64,000 nt of DNA from assembly GCA_038040445.1 (NCBI GenBank), contig JBBPIG010000012.1, positions 1 to 64,000 on the forward strand. Reading direction: 5' to 3'. Shown in pieces: positions 35,936 to 45,113 of the stretch; the stretch's first letter is position 1; every line of letters begins with the position of its first letter. Under the pieces are notes generated by a model. It searched no databases. It worked only from the letters and a program-made list of their open reading frames with translations, and had not been told where the DNA came from. The stretch comes from Acidobacteriota bacterium. GTDB lineage: Bacteria; Acidobacteriota; Blastocatellia; UBA7656. A program made the position numbers and the translations under genes.

Positions 35936-36136
35936 GATGGACTTCATTAACATGACACTGAAGGTTAGCCTTGTATCAACCGAGCATTGTTGATAGTCTC
36001 GAAGAGTCAGCTACCCCGTCGACGCCTCGAGGTTCCTCACCCGCCGCACTTGCGCAAAGTGCTCTTGAATAGAAAACATAGGTAGCACCCGATGCTACCT
36101 ATTCGAAATAACCGCTTACTGAAAGGAGTTTGTCAC

Positions 36137-36655
36137 ATGAGACGTTTTGCGTTAGCTCTTTCGATGTTTCTCTTAATGCTGTTGGCTTCGACGACAATAT
36201 CGTCGGCCAAGGGTCCGAAGATCATCAACAATCACGCGTTTGGTTCAACGCCTAACATAACGATTAGAGGCGTCGAGGCGGGTGCCGCTCCCTGGGTCGT
36301 GGACAATGGCAAGGTGATGCTCGATTCCAAAGGCCGGCTTCGAGTGTTCGTTACGAGATTGGTTATCGGGGAAGGCGCTCTGGCCAACGGGGATCCGGTT
36401 CCGGCAAATGTGGTTGGAACCGTCGCAACAGTCACCACCGTTCACGCGGCTTTGACGTGCGGCGGGCCAGGCGGCGGAGTTCCATTCACAATCACTTCGA
36501 CCGACGGCGTGCCGATCGACTCGGACGGCGACTTCGAGATAGACGCTCAAGTATCGATACCGTCTGTCTGCGCGCAGCCGATAGTGCTCATTCGAATCGG
36601 GACACCGGCAGCGCCGGGGCCGTGGATTGCGGCTTCGGAGCTCCCGGGAAACTAA
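36137..36655 (+). CDS. Secreted protein of unknown function
   Basis: A 172-residue exported protein. Start ATG 36137 has SD AAAGGAG, and the N-terminus (MRRFALALSMFLLMLLASTTISSAKG) is a clear signal peptide; an in-frame start 15 codons earlier lacks one. The mature part is beta-rich with glycine turns: ITIRGVEAGAAPWVV, GRLRVFVTRLVIGEGAL, and two Cys (CGGPGGG and VCAQP) that could form a disulfide. It ends with an ALL-beta pattern WIAASELPGN. I do not recognise the family; similar small secreted proteins are common in Acidobacteriota. It stands alone, downstream of the diverged repeat. Confidence 0.65.
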   Translation: MRRFALALSMFLLMLLASTTISSAKGPKIINNHAFGSTPNITIRGVEAGAAPWVVDNGKVMLDSKGRLRVFVTRLVIGEGALANGDPVPANVVGTVATVTTVHAALTCGGPGGGVPFTITSTDGVPIDSDGDFEIDAQVSIPSVCAQPIVLIRIGTPAAPGPWIAASELPGN

Positions 36656-36804
36656 CTCTAGAATGCCGCCCAGCGCGCTTCTATCAAGTCAACCTGCGCG
36701 AAAATCGGGGGCGAGGAAACGTGCGATGGCAATGTTTCTGTCGCCCCCTTTGTTTCGCATGTCAACCTGGAGAGTTCTCGGTTTCACTTCGTGCTAAGAT
36801 CACC

Positions 36805-37239
36805 TCAGACGGTGCCGCGTTCAAGGTTCTCGCGAGGCGTTATGCGCTCCCAGATCACGCGGCGGGTTGGCGAAGGCCTAAGAACAAGAACGTCGCCTGA
36901 GAATGTGAACTCTCGTCGCAAAACCTTCCCCACGCTGTCAGGGAGAACGTGGCCTTCAACGCGGTGAATGACGCTGCGGTTTACTTCGTCGACTTCGTAT
37001 GAGCCGAAGAACGCAGTGAACTCATCGAGAGCCTCTTTGATTTCTTCGGCGGGCAGGCTTTGCCAGCCGGCCGATGAAAGCGGCGCGCGGTGTCGTTTCA
37101 TGATCTGGACCGACATTCGACCCGATGAATCGTAGATGAGCAACCCCGCCGCATCCTGGCCGTAAGGGTGAACGACTTCGCCGTCAGGCCCATCTTCTTC
37201 GAACGCGACCAGTCGCCAGGCTCCAATGAATCTTTCCAT
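36805..37239 (-). CDS. Lipocalin-like domain protein
   Basis: A 144-residue protein. It begins MERFIGAWRLVAFEEDGPDGEVVHP, the G-x-W-x-L opening of the lipocalin-like family (Lipocalin_5 type), and continues with GLLIYDSSGRMSVQIMKRHR and a FGSYEVDEVNRSVIHRVEG strand pair, which are typical for this fold. I chose the ATG at 37239 because it starts at the fold's first strand; the open frame runs 50 codons further upstream without family sequence. No signal peptide, so predicted cytosolic. Such proteins are often annotated as small-molecule binders; the ligand is unknown. Its start lies 147 bp from the serine hydrolase 3' end, same strand. Confidence 0.75.
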   Translation of the reverse strand: MERFIGAWRLVAFEEDGPDGEVVHPYGQDAAGLLIYDSSGRMSVQIMKRHRAPLSSAGWQSLPAEEIKEALDEFTAFFGSYEVDEVNRSVIHRVEGHVLPDSVGKVLRREFTFSGDVLVLRPSPTRRVIWERITPRENLERGTV

Positions 37240-37385
37240 TGGTGGAATTCTATTACAATACCAGTGTCGGTACCACACAGGGATCTTCGAAGACGTGGTC
37301 GGCGCAACACCTCGGTTGAGTTTCGCGGATTCACGCGGTGGGCTTCGGTGCCGTCCATAGGTTCGCTGGTTCAGATGACCGGCCC

Positions 37386-38567
37386 TCAACGCGCTGGCGT
37401 CGTCCGAAGCGCGGCTTTTGCCAGGTCGTCAAGCAACTCTTTCAGCGATCGCTTCACAACAGAATCGTCGCTCGTGTTGATCTGGAGAGCGACCCCGATC
37501 CGTTCTTTCGGATACCACCGCACCTGCGTGAAGTATCCGGGGAAGTAACCGCCATGGCCGTAAGCTTCGCCGAGCGGCGTCGGCTCGACCTCCACTCCGA
37601 GCCCGGAGCGCGAGCCTTTGCCCAGATCCGGCGCGTCAACTGTCGTGAGGACATCGGGCAGCAGTTTCCGACTGAACGCCCGCCCTTCGCAGAAGTCGGC
37701 GATCCAGCGGGCGAGGTCCCGTGGGTTGGTGACAAAGCCTCCGCCGCCCCACTCAAACCGGGGATCGAATGTGAGCGCGCCGCCGACGAGGATTTTGTCG
37801 CCGCCGAACGGATTCTTCGCCCCCGCGTAGCCGGGGATGAGTCCCGGAATCCTGGGTCGGTCCGCCGCAACGATTCGCGTCAGACGGAGCGGCTTCAGGA
37901 TGCGGCGTCGAATCTCATCGTAGGCTCGCCTCCCGGTGACCTGCTCGACGACGAAAGCGAGCACCTGGTAATTGATGTCCGAGTACGAGAATGCTGCGCC
38001 TGCGGCGTTGACAGGCTTCGAGCCTGAGATCGACTTCACTGCTTCGAGCGGACTGCGCTCTTTGCCAGGCGACTCAACGAGCGCCTGCATGAACTTTTCG
38101 CCATAGCCCGGCAGCCCGCTTGTGTGGTTCAGGAGCATGCGCACAGTGATCGTGCTTGCGTTAGGGAGTTCGGCGAACCACGGCTCATTGCCCAGATACT
38201 TAGAGATCTTGTCGTCCAGCGAGAGCCGTCCCTCAGCGACGAGTTGCAGTGCGAGCGCCGCGAAGAGCGTCTTGCCCACGCTGCCCCCGTGCATGAGGTC
38301 GCTCTCTTTCATAGGGGTCTTCGTTTCGCGATCCGAGTAGCCGACCGCTACGGCGAACGAGTTGCCATCGGCGTAATAGACACCGGTGATGGCGCCGGGA
38401 AATCCGCTCTCGTTTCGGAAGTTCTCCAACACCCCTCGCACGTTTTCGCGCCGGGTCTTGACGCTCCGTTGCGATGAGGTCTGATGACGGTCAAAGGCCA
38501 GGGCCGAGAAACAGACGGCGAGAAGCGAGACGGCGAGCGTCGCGCGACGAAGAAAGATGACGAGCAT
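37386..38567 (-). CDS. Serine hydrolase, beta-lactamase/PBP-like family
   Basis: A 393-residue exported serine hydrolase of the class C beta-lactamase/DD-peptidase-like family. Start ATG 38567 (MLVIFLRRATLAVSLLAVCF) gives a signal peptide and has GGGGGAAA upstream. Motifs: S96-V-G-K99 (SxxK, nucleophile and base), Y195-S-D197 in FSYSDINY (family Y-x-N has Asp here), and HGGYFPG near the end for the third H-x-G box. Esterases, D-aminopeptidases and beta-lactamases all share this set, so antibiotic hydrolysis is not implied. It is transcribed away from blaI across a 178-bp spacer, which makes BlaI control of this gene a reasonable inference. Confidence 0.88.
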   Translation of the reverse strand: MLVIFLRRATLAVSLLAVCFSALAFDRHQTSSQRSVKTRRENVRGVLENFRNESGFPGAITGVYYADGNSFAVAVGYSDRETKTPMKESDLMHGGSVGKTLFAALALQLVAEGRLSLDDKISKYLGNEPWFAELPNASTITVRMLLNHTSGLPGYGEKFMQALVESPGKERSPLEAVKSISGSKPVNAAGAAFSYSDINYQVLAFVVEQVTGRRAYDEIRRRILKPLRLTRIVAADRPRIPGLIPGYAGAKNPFGGDKILVGGALTFDPRFEWGGGGFVTNPRDLARWIADFCEGRAFSRKLLPDVLTTVDAPDLGKGSRSGLGVEVEPTPLGEAYGHGGYFPGYFTQVRWYPKERIGVALQINTSDDSVVKRSLKELLDDLAKAALRTTPAR

Positions 38568-38692
38568 AAAGAGTGTTTCCCCCGAGAGATATTTGATGGT
38601 GCGCGCACCCAAAAGCGATCGAGCATTACGTAGACAAGGACGTTGAGAACGGGCCGAGCGTTAACACAACCGCGCGCCTCCTAATTTTTTAG

Positions 38693-38740
38693 TTGACACG
38701 CGGAAAGGTTTGGGCCTACACTCCTAAAACACTAGGAGGG
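38693..38740 (+). promoter_or_regulatory. blaI promoter with candidate operator
   Basis: TTGACA at 38693-38698 and TACACT at 38717-38722, spaced 18 bp, form a sigma70-like promoter. A perfect inverted repeat CTCCTA-N6-TAGGAG (38721-38738) covers the -10 end, the expected start point and the SD AGGAGGG, which sits five bases before ATG 38746. A repressor bound here would block both initiation and ribosome access. It does not match the TACA/TGTA operator of Firmicute BlaI. Confidence 0.6.
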
Positions 38741-38745
38741 AACGC

Positions 38746-39135
38746 ATGCCGCGCAAGAAGATAAAGCCGCTAACGCCGCTGGAGTTGGAAATCATGAACG
38801 TGCTTTGGGAGACGGGCCCCGCCAGCGTGCAGACTGTACAGCAGCAGTTGGCTGGCACGAGGGCTTATACCACGGTGCAGACGATGCTCAATGTGCTGCA
38901 TCGCAAGGGCAAGGTCACCCGCGCGCTCGCAGACAAAGCATACCTCTACCGGCCCGCCGTGAGCCGCAGCCAGGCGATGGGACACGCACTTGGCGATCTG
39001 ATCGACCGCATGTTCGGAGGTTCAGCCGAAAGCCTGGTGATGAGTCTCGTGGAAACGAAACGATTGACGCCTGCAAAACTCTCGCAGGTTCAAAAGCTTC
39101 TCAAAAAGGAGTCGCCTGATGAGCAGGATCAGTGA
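38746..39135 (+). CDS. BlaI/MecI/CopY-family transcriptional repressor
   Basis: A 129-residue winged-helix regulator. LTPLELEIMNVLWETGPASVQTVQQQL is the family helix-turn-helix opening, then TTVQTMLNVLHRKGKVTRALADKAYLYRPAVSR forms the recognition helix and wing, followed by the C-terminal dimerisation helices. In known systems a BlaR1/MecR1-like peptidase triggers its cleavage and derepression. Its 3' end overlaps the M56 peptidase gene by 17 bp, so the pair is translationally coupled. The palindrome at its own promoter suggests autoregulation. The likely cleavage region cannot be picked out with confidence. Start ATG 38746 has an excellent SD. Confidence 0.92.
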   Translation: MPRKKIKPLTPLELEIMNVLWETGPASVQTVQQQLAGTRAYTTVQTMLNVLHRKGKVTRALADKAYLYRPAVSRSQAMGHALGDLIDRMFGGSAESLVMSLVETKRLTPAKLSQVQKLLKKESPDEQDQ

Positions 39136-41251
39136 GTTTGCAATGCACTTCCTGGTTAACGCCGCCTGGCAGATAGCGGCCGTCGCGATCGGGGCGTCGA
39201 TAGGCGCGCGCCTTTTGCGAAACACAGCAGCGCGTTACCGCCACGCGCTGTGGACCGCCTCTCTGGTGTTGAGTCTTGCGCTTCCGCTTTGGGGCCTCTT
39301 CGATTTTCAAAGAAACGCGCCGCTCCATATTGGAGAGCAGCCAGCCGGCGCTGTTCAAGCGCGAGAGACTCTAACCTCCACGCCAGTCCGCGCGCCTGCC
39401 CCGGTTGTCAACGGCCGTGCGGAAGCAAGCGGTATCCGGCTCGACGACTTACTCCAAACCCGGCGTCGTTCTGTGGTGACCTCATCGACTCTGGCGCTGG
39501 TGCTCGCGATAGCTTATGCGCTCTTCTTGCTCTACCGTTTGATCATATTGTGGCGCGCGTGGTTGCAAGCGCAAAGCTTTCGGCGGTCGGCTCGCGAGCG
39601 CGAACTGCCTGCCCTGATGGCTTCAGTCGCCGCGCGGTGTCAGGAAGCAGTTGGCCTTAAACGCGTCCGGCTCATGTTCTCGGCGAAGGCGACGACTCCG
39701 GCAACGCTGGGAGCCTGGAAGCCTGTCATCATCCTGCCGGCGAGCTTCTACGAAGAGACATCGGAGGAGACGCTAGCCACCATGCTCGGTCACGAGATGG
39801 TGCACATCGCGCGTTGGGACTTTGCGCTCAACCTCGTCTACGAATTCTTGTGCCTGCCGATCTCGTTTCATCCGCTCGCATACTTTGTAAAACGACATAT
39901 GGATAGGACAAGAGAACTGGCCTGCGACGATATCGTGACTGAGCGACTGCTTGAGCCTGAGGCTTACGCGCGCTCTCTGGTGCGGGTCGCGAGCGCGCTA
40001 GTGTTGCCCGCCGGTCGCGCTCTAACGTTGGGCGTGTTCGACGCAGACATTTTGGAGGAACGAATCATGAAGCTCACACGAAACACGCGGCGACTCGGAG
40101 CGCGCGCCGCCCGGCTGCTCGCGCTCTGCGCTTTCTCATTGCTATGCCTGACCTGCATCGCTATCTCAACCTTCTCGTTTGATCTGCGAACGGACGGCGC
40201 GTCCGAGCACGCGACGGTAGTCGCGATCGATCAATCGGTGAACGAAACCCGCGCCGATGGTCAGTCGCGCAATCAATCTGACGCCCCCGCACAAGACCCA
40301 AACAGGACGACGATGACTCGCGCTGAGATAGCGCAGAGATTGAATTCAGTCAACGCACAAGTTCGCGCAGAGGCGGCGTGTTCTGCCGGGAAGAGTCACG
40401 CGGTGGAAGCCATCCCAATGCTCGTCGCGATGCTTGGAGACGACACCCCGATCTCCCAGCCTCTCAGATGCTGGGAGGAAGGCCAGTGGACTCCGGCGCT
40501 TGAAAGTTTCAAGCAGCCTTCGCCCGGCGAACAGGCTGCGATTGCTCTGGCGTCGATGGGAACCGCGGCGCTCGAACCTTTAACAAACGCGCTCAACGAT
40601 TCAAACTCCAGCGTCCGGCGCAACGCGGCGTGGGCAATCGGCGAGTTGACGAACATGCGAGAGGGTGGACGCGCGAACGCAGTTCCGCCGTTAGTCGCGC
40701 TGCTTCACGATTCGGACGAATGGGTGAGAATGGCTGCGGCTCGCGCCCTGGGTGAGATAAGAGACGAACGCGCAACCGACGGCCTCATCACGCAACTGTC
40801 GGATGGTCAGTGGCAGGTCAGAAAGCTCGCCGTCTGGGCGCTCGGCGAGATGAAGGAGAAGCGCGCGGTAGAACCACTTTGCAATCTCCTAGAGTCTGAT
40901 GCGGAGATCGAAGTGCGTACGACTACGGCGTGGGCGCTCGGCGAAATGCAGGACAGACGCGCGGTCGAGACTCTGTGCAATGTCCTACAGTCTGACCCGC
41001 AGGTCGAAGTGCGGGCGACCACGGCGTGGGCGCTCGGCGAAACAAAGGACAAGCGCGCGGTAGAGACTCTATGCAACGCCCTGTTGTCCGACGCGCAGGC
41101 CGGAGTTCGCGCAACCGCGGCGTGGGCGCTCGGCGAGATTCAAAGCCCCAAAGCCGTGTCCGCCTTGAAGCAGGCCCTCTCAGATCCGGGAAAAGGCGTG
41201 CGCGAAAAAGCTACGTGGGCTCTCTCGGAGATTGAGGACAGGGAGAGGTAA
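39119..41251 (+). CDS. BlaR1-type M56 metallopeptidase fused to HEAT repeats
   Basis: A 710-residue membrane protein. The N-terminal half is a BlaR1/MecR1-like M56 peptidase: several membrane helices, the zinc site HEMVH (225-229) and RELACD (265-270) for the third ligand. A further hydrophobic segment lies at about 333-355. In canonical BlaR1 the C-terminus is a penicillin-binding sensor; here it is replaced by about ten HEAT-like repeats (397-710) with the recurring motif AWALGE, spaced about 31 residues, and near-identical at DNA level between 40800 and 41130. So the sensed signal is probably protein-protein contact, not a beta-lactam. It overlaps blaI. SD-like GGAGTC sits inside blaI just before ATG 39119. 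Confidence 0.9.
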   Translation: MSRISEFAMHFLVNAAWQIAAVAIGASIGARLLRNTAARYRHALWTASLVLSLALPLWGLFDFQRNAPLHIGEQPAGAVQARETLTSTPVRAPAPVVNGRAEASGIRLDDLLQTRRRSVVTSSTLALVLAIAYALFLLYRLIILWRAWLQAQSFRRSARERELPALMASVAARCQEAVGLKRVRLMFSAKATTPATLGAWKPVIILPASFYEETSEETLATMLGHEMVHIARWDFALNLVYEFLCLPISFHPLAYFVKRHMDRTRELACDDIVTERLLEPEAYARSLVRVASALVLPAGRALTLGVFDADILEERIMKLTRNTRRLGARAARLLALCAFSLLCLTCIAISTFSFDLRTDGASEHATVVAIDQSVNETRADGQSRNQSDAPAQDPNRTTMTRAEIAQRLNSVNAQVRAEAACSAGKSHAVEAIPMLVAMLGDDTPISQPLRCWEEGQWTPALESFKQPSPGEQAAIALASMGTAALEPLTNALNDSNSSVRRNAAWAIGELTNMREGGRANAVPPLVALLHDSDEWVRMAAARALGEIRDERATDGLITQLSDGQWQVRKLAVWALGEMKEKRAVEPLCNLLESDAEIEVRTTTAWALGEMQDRRAVETLCNVLQSDPQVEVRATTAWALGETKDKRAVETLCNALLSDAQAGVRATAAWALGEIQSPKAVSALKQALSDPGKGVREKATWALSEIEDRER

Positions 41252-41295
41252 GAAGGCCGGCAGCTCGCTTGAAGTTTGGTTGTCCTAAGTTCAAT

Positions 41296-41395
41296 TCTCT
41301 GCGCGATCTCTGCGTCGGCGTCTCTGCGGTGAGCGATCTTTCGGCGTTGGTTTTTACCGCAGAGGCGCCGAGGACGCAGAGGTTGCGCAGAGAAA
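41296..41395. repeat. CTCTGCG-type inverted repeat
   Basis: Left arm 41296-41333 holds CTCTGCGCGATCTCTGCG and CTCTGCGGTGA. Right arm 41354-41395 (ACCGCAGAGGCGCCGAGGAC, then GCAGAGGTTGCGCAGAG) is its reverse complement apart from a 3-bp indel and a few mismatches. It lies between the convergent M56-HEAT and ADOP 7 genes. Confidence 0.8.
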
Positions 41396-41405
41396 ACTCC
41401 TCAAC

Positions 41406-43910
41406 TCACTCGCAGCGCAGCGCGGTCATCGGGTCGACTCGCGATGCCTTTCTTGCCGGGAGGTAGCCTGCAAGCGCCGCGACCGCTAACAGCAACAGGG
41501 TCGAAAACAAAATCGTCAATGGGTCAGCCGGCGTCAGACCAAACAGCAGACTCGTGACTAGTCGCGCGCCCGCGAGCGCGGCCGGCAATCCGATCGCGAC
41601 TCCTATCAGCACCGGCGCCAGGCCCTCGCGCATCACCAACCTCAGGACCTCGCCGCGCCCCGCGCCCAGCGCCATCCGTATCCCGATCTCGTTAGTCCGT
41701 CTGGCGGCCGAGTAGGACATGATCCCGAACAGCCCGATGCAGGCGAGCAGCAGCGCCAGCAAACCGAAGAAGCTCGATAGCCGCGCGATCAGCTTCTGTT
41801 GAACGAGCGAGCGGCCTACGTGCTCGGACATTCGCACAGCTTCAACGATCGGCAGTTGCCGATTCACTTCCTTGATTGCGCGTCGAGTCTCGGAAACGAT
41901 CGCGCCTGGGTTGCCGGTAAAGCTCACCTCGAAGTTACTCAGATAGTTGATGCTCTGAGTGTAAGGGTAGTAAGCCATCGGTTTGGGCTCTTCCATCAAG
42001 TCTCCGTACTTGGCGTCCTTTACGACGCCGACGACTTCGATGTCTTCGCTGTGTTCGGGACCGCCCAGACCGAAGCGTCTGCCCACCGCCGCGGAGCCAG
42101 GAAACAACCGATGAGCCAGTGCATCGCTGATCACCGCCACCTTGGGCGACGTTTCGGTGTCTTGTGCGCCGAAGCCTCGGCCCGTCAACAACGTCAGACC
42201 CATCGCTTCAAAGAAATCTGGCCCTACGCTGTTGTTGCGTATCGATTGCTGGGTGTTGTCGCCCGTCGAGTCTCCACGCGTGGATGCCGGCGACGTCCAG
42301 CCTCCCTGGTTGAAGGCGAACATAGAAAACGAAGCGGCCCGCACGCCTGGAATCGAGCTGACCCTCTCCTCGACATCTCGGTACAACTTCACAAGCTGCG
42401 AGTCCTGCTTGTAGCCAATCGAGTCGGTGTCGATCTGGAACAGCAGGACGTTCTCCTGATTGAAGCCGGTGTCCACGCGTTGCAGGTTTATCAGACTGCG
42501 AACGAAGAGCCCGGCGCCGACCAGCAACAGAAGCGACAACGCGACCTGCGAAGCAAGCAGCGCTTTGCCGAGCAGGCTTCGCGACATTGAGGACGCCGAA
42601 GCTCTGTTAGATCTCAGCGATGCACTCAGTTCGACTCGCGACGCGCGGATGGCCGGGACGGTTCCGAACACTACAGCCGAGAGCACCGAGACGATCACTG
42701 TGAACGCGAGGGCTCGCATGTCGGGCGCTACGTCGAGAGGCAACGCCTGAGGACCGGTAGACACCATCGATACGAGCGCTTCACTTCCCCACGATCCGAG
42801 CAGGATTCCCGCCGCTCCGCCGAGCAGCGCCAACAGAAGGCTCTCGGTAAACAACTGTCGTCCAATCCGCGCGGGACTTGCGCCAAGCGCTACACGCACA
42901 GTGAACTCCTGATTGCGGGCGGTGGCGCGCGCCATCAGTAGATTTGCTATATTCGCGCAGGCTATCAGCAGGACGACTCCGACTACGACCATGAGGATCT
43001 TTAGCGGCAGTGAGAATTCTGTACGCAGCGCGGAGAGACCGCGGCCCGCGGGTGTGAGTTCAATGCGCGCTTGCTGAATGTCCTGAAGGCGCTCGGCCGA
43101 AGGCTGCGGGCCCGCGTACTCGAGCAGAAGCTGCTTGAACAACAGATTGGTTTCCGCGCCCGCCTGCTCATCGCTGACGCCGCTTCTCAGACGCCCGATA
43201 AGGTACAGCGACTGAAACGACGGTTTGTCGAGACCCTTCCAACCGGGAGGCAACTGCGCTTCCATCGCCAGCGGCACCCAGATGTCGGGCGACTCGCCGA
43301 CTGTCGTTCCGAAAAAATCGCGGGGGGTCACGCCGATTATTGTGTAAGCAGTCTGATCTATGTTGATCGTGCTGCCGATGACAGAAGGATCGCCGCCGAA
43401 TCTGCGCTGCCACCAGGAATCGCTGGCAACCACAACGGGATGTCCGCCTGGAGTAACGTCTTCGTCAGATGTAAGCGTTCGACCAACAACGGCGTTGACT
43501 CCAAGCACGGAGAAGTAAGTGCCCGAGACCATCTGCGCGTTGATTTGTTCGAGGTCGCCGCTTGATTCGCGGGCGTGAACGACGCCGTGGACGCGGCTTG
43601 GCATACTATGCACCGCTGCAACATCCGAGAAGACCTGGTTGCGGCGGCGCACTTCGCGATAGAGCGGATAGGAGAAGAGGTCCCAACTAGAATCCGGGAA
43701 TCCGATGGTGACGCCCGCCGACTCGGCTTTGCCAAAGAGCATGAGGCGTTCGGGTTCGTGGACCGGAAGGGCTCTAAGCATCACCGCGTCAATCAAGCTG
43801 AAGATCGCCGTGTTGGCGCCGATGCCAAGCGCGAGCGAAAGCACCGCCACCGCAGTGAAACCTTTCTGCTTGAGCAGCATTCGCAGACCGTAACGCAAGT
43901 CCTGAATCAT
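41406..43910 (-). CDS. ADOP (MacB/FtsX-type) permease 7, long subfamily
   Basis: I start this at ATG 43910 (MIQDLRYGLRMLLKQKGF), five bases after a GGAGG; the frame is open 18 codons further upstream. It is 834 residues long and pairs with permease 3 through SYPLYREVRRRNQVF and an inserted stretch before the first FtsX block. Signatures are NQEFTVRVALGA (diverged) and RTNEIGIRMALGA; the tail is SRVDPMTALRCE. It is isolated from the ADOP runs, between the BlaR1-like gene and the DUF4097-like gene. The upstream spacer (43911-44016) lacks a heptamer hairpin; the 3' spacer has the CTCTGCG repeat instead. Confidence 0.87.
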   Translation of the reverse strand: MIQDLRYGLRMLLKQKGFTAVAVLSLALGIGANTAIFSLIDAVMLRALPVHEPERLMLFGKAESAGVTIGFPDSSWDLFSYPLYREVRRRNQVFSDVAAVHSMPSRVHGVVHARESSGDLEQINAQMVSGTYFSVLGVNAVVGRTLTSDEDVTPGGHPVVVASDSWWQRRFGGDPSVIGSTINIDQTAYTIIGVTPRDFFGTTVGESPDIWVPLAMEAQLPPGWKGLDKPSFQSLYLIGRLRSGVSDEQAGAETNLLFKQLLLEYAGPQPSAERLQDIQQARIELTPAGRGLSALRTEFSLPLKILMVVVGVVLLIACANIANLLMARATARNQEFTVRVALGASPARIGRQLFTESLLLALLGGAAGILLGSWGSEALVSMVSTGPQALPLDVAPDMRALAFTVIVSVLSAVVFGTVPAIRASRVELSASLRSNRASASSMSRSLLGKALLASQVALSLLLLVGAGLFVRSLINLQRVDTGFNQENVLLFQIDTDSIGYKQDSQLVKLYRDVEERVSSIPGVRAASFSMFAFNQGGWTSPASTRGDSTGDNTQQSIRNNSVGPDFFEAMGLTLLTGRGFGAQDTETSPKVAVISDALAHRLFPGSAAVGRRFGLGGPEHSEDIEVVGVVKDAKYGDLMEEPKPMAYYPYTQSINYLSNFEVSFTGNPGAIVSETRRAIKEVNRQLPIVEAVRMSEHVGRSLVQQKLIARLSSFFGLLALLLACIGLFGIMSYSAARRTNEIGIRMALGAGRGEVLRLVMREGLAPVLIGVAIGLPAALAGARLVTSLLFGLTPADPLTILFSTLLLLAVAALAGYLPARKASRVDPMTALRCE

Positions 43911-44016
43911 CTCATCCTCCAATCGCCATTGTCGCCGCTGCCGCGCTTCGCGGAAACCGCTCATTACGCCGATCCCGAGACAGGGCTTCTAGATTCGAGA
44001 GGCCATCAGACCTCTA

Positions 44017-44958
44017 CTACCTGTCATGCTTGCTGCCGGGCTTGCCGCCGGGCGACGTAATGGTGACGGGTCCGTTGACGGTGGAGAGCCGGATCACCGG
44101 CGTTGCGTCGCCAAACTGTATGACGGTTGGACGGTCCCAGGTCCGCACGGCCCCTTGGCACTGGATCGCTCTGCACTCGACGGGAGAATGCTTCGAAGCG
44201 TCCACACGCACGGATGACAGATAGTTCTCGGGCACCCTCAGCGTGAGCGGTCCGTTCTGTGTGCTGCCTTCAAGTTCTCCGCCTGACCACTGACTGCCAT
44301 CCAGCACGATGGTAAGGGGACCATTCTGAGCGCTCAGGTGAAAGTCCCCGCCGCTGCCATTTACGGTAATCGGGCCGTTCTGGACGTCAGCTCGAACCTG
44401 TCCGCTCACATCATGAAAAGTGATCGGGCCGTTGTTGTTTCTGGCCTGGATGTTCCCGGAGAAATCGCTCACGCCAATAGGACCGTTGTTGGACTCCAGA
44501 TCCAGGACCGCTCCATTTGGCGCTTGAATGAGCAGGTAAGCCATCCAATCCTGCGGGTTCGGCCCCTCGACCATGACTTTGCCATCCCGGATTGCGAGCT
44601 TGACTTGATCCAGGAGGGCTTGTGCCTCGCCTGCGTTGTCGCCCCCGGCTGCGAGGCACGCGGTGATTGAGTACTCGTCGCGATTCCAGCCCTGCACATG
44701 AATACCGCCGTTTTTGGTGGATCGGACCTGGAGCGTTGAGATCGCGGACCTGGGAACAGTCTGCACCAGTTGGGATCGAGCTGTTTCACCCCCGTCACCA
44801 ATCCGCATTCTGACTTGCCCGCAATCGGTGATCGTCTTTTCGGGCCCGGTGGAGATGGTGGTGTTGCCGCTGCGTTTTCTCTCCTGCGCCCCGGCGGGTT
44901 CGAAGATCATAAAGGAACCAAGAACGAGAACCATCAAGAAGAGCATCGTCTTTCTCAT
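44017..44958 (-). CDS. Secreted DUF4097-type beta-repeat protein
   Basis: A 313-residue exported protein. Start ATG 44958 has SD GGAGG, and MRKTMLFLMVLVLGSFMIF is the signal peptide. The mature part contains a run of short strands in which NNGPI, QNGPI or QNGPL recurs (SNNGPIGVS, NNNGPITFH, QNGPITVNG, QNGPLTIVL, QNGPLTLRV), a solenoid-like beta pattern matching DUF4097, a 'putative adhesin' family. Predicted cell envelope or periplasm. Function is unknown in this group; many members sit next to sigma factor or stress genes, which is not the case here. It is 106 bp upstream of permease 7 and in the same direction, so the two may be co-transcribed. Confidence 0.82.
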   Translation of the reverse strand: MRKTMLFLMVLVLGSFMIFEPAGAQERKRSGNTTISTGPEKTITDCGQVRMRIGDGGETARSQLVQTVPRSAISTLQVRSTKNGGIHVQGWNRDEYSITACLAAGGDNAGEAQALLDQVKLAIRDGKVMVEGPNPQDWMAYLLIQAPNGAVLDLESNNGPIGVSDFSGNIQARNNNGPITFHDVSGQVRADVQNGPITVNGSGGDFHLSAQNGPLTIVLDGSQWSGGELEGSTQNGPLTLRVPENYLSSVRVDASKHSPVECRAIQCQGAVRTWDRPTVIQFGDATPVIRLSTVNGPVTITSPGGKPGSKHDR

Positions 44959-45113
44959 CGCCAATCCTCCTATCTCTGACTAGCAAGTTTACCGTTTCGC
45001 CGTGAATATAGACGCTAGACGCCGCATAAGTGTTAGCCACAAAAAACTGAGAGTCTCGAGTCTCAAAATTCGAAGATTGAAAGCAAGCCAACAGCTAGAC
45101 GACTGTGTTCGAC

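Noticed and set aside
37386-41251. Beta-lactam resistance operon
   Set aside because: The M56 protein lacks a penicillin-binding sensor domain and the hydrolase family is broad; resistance is not supported.
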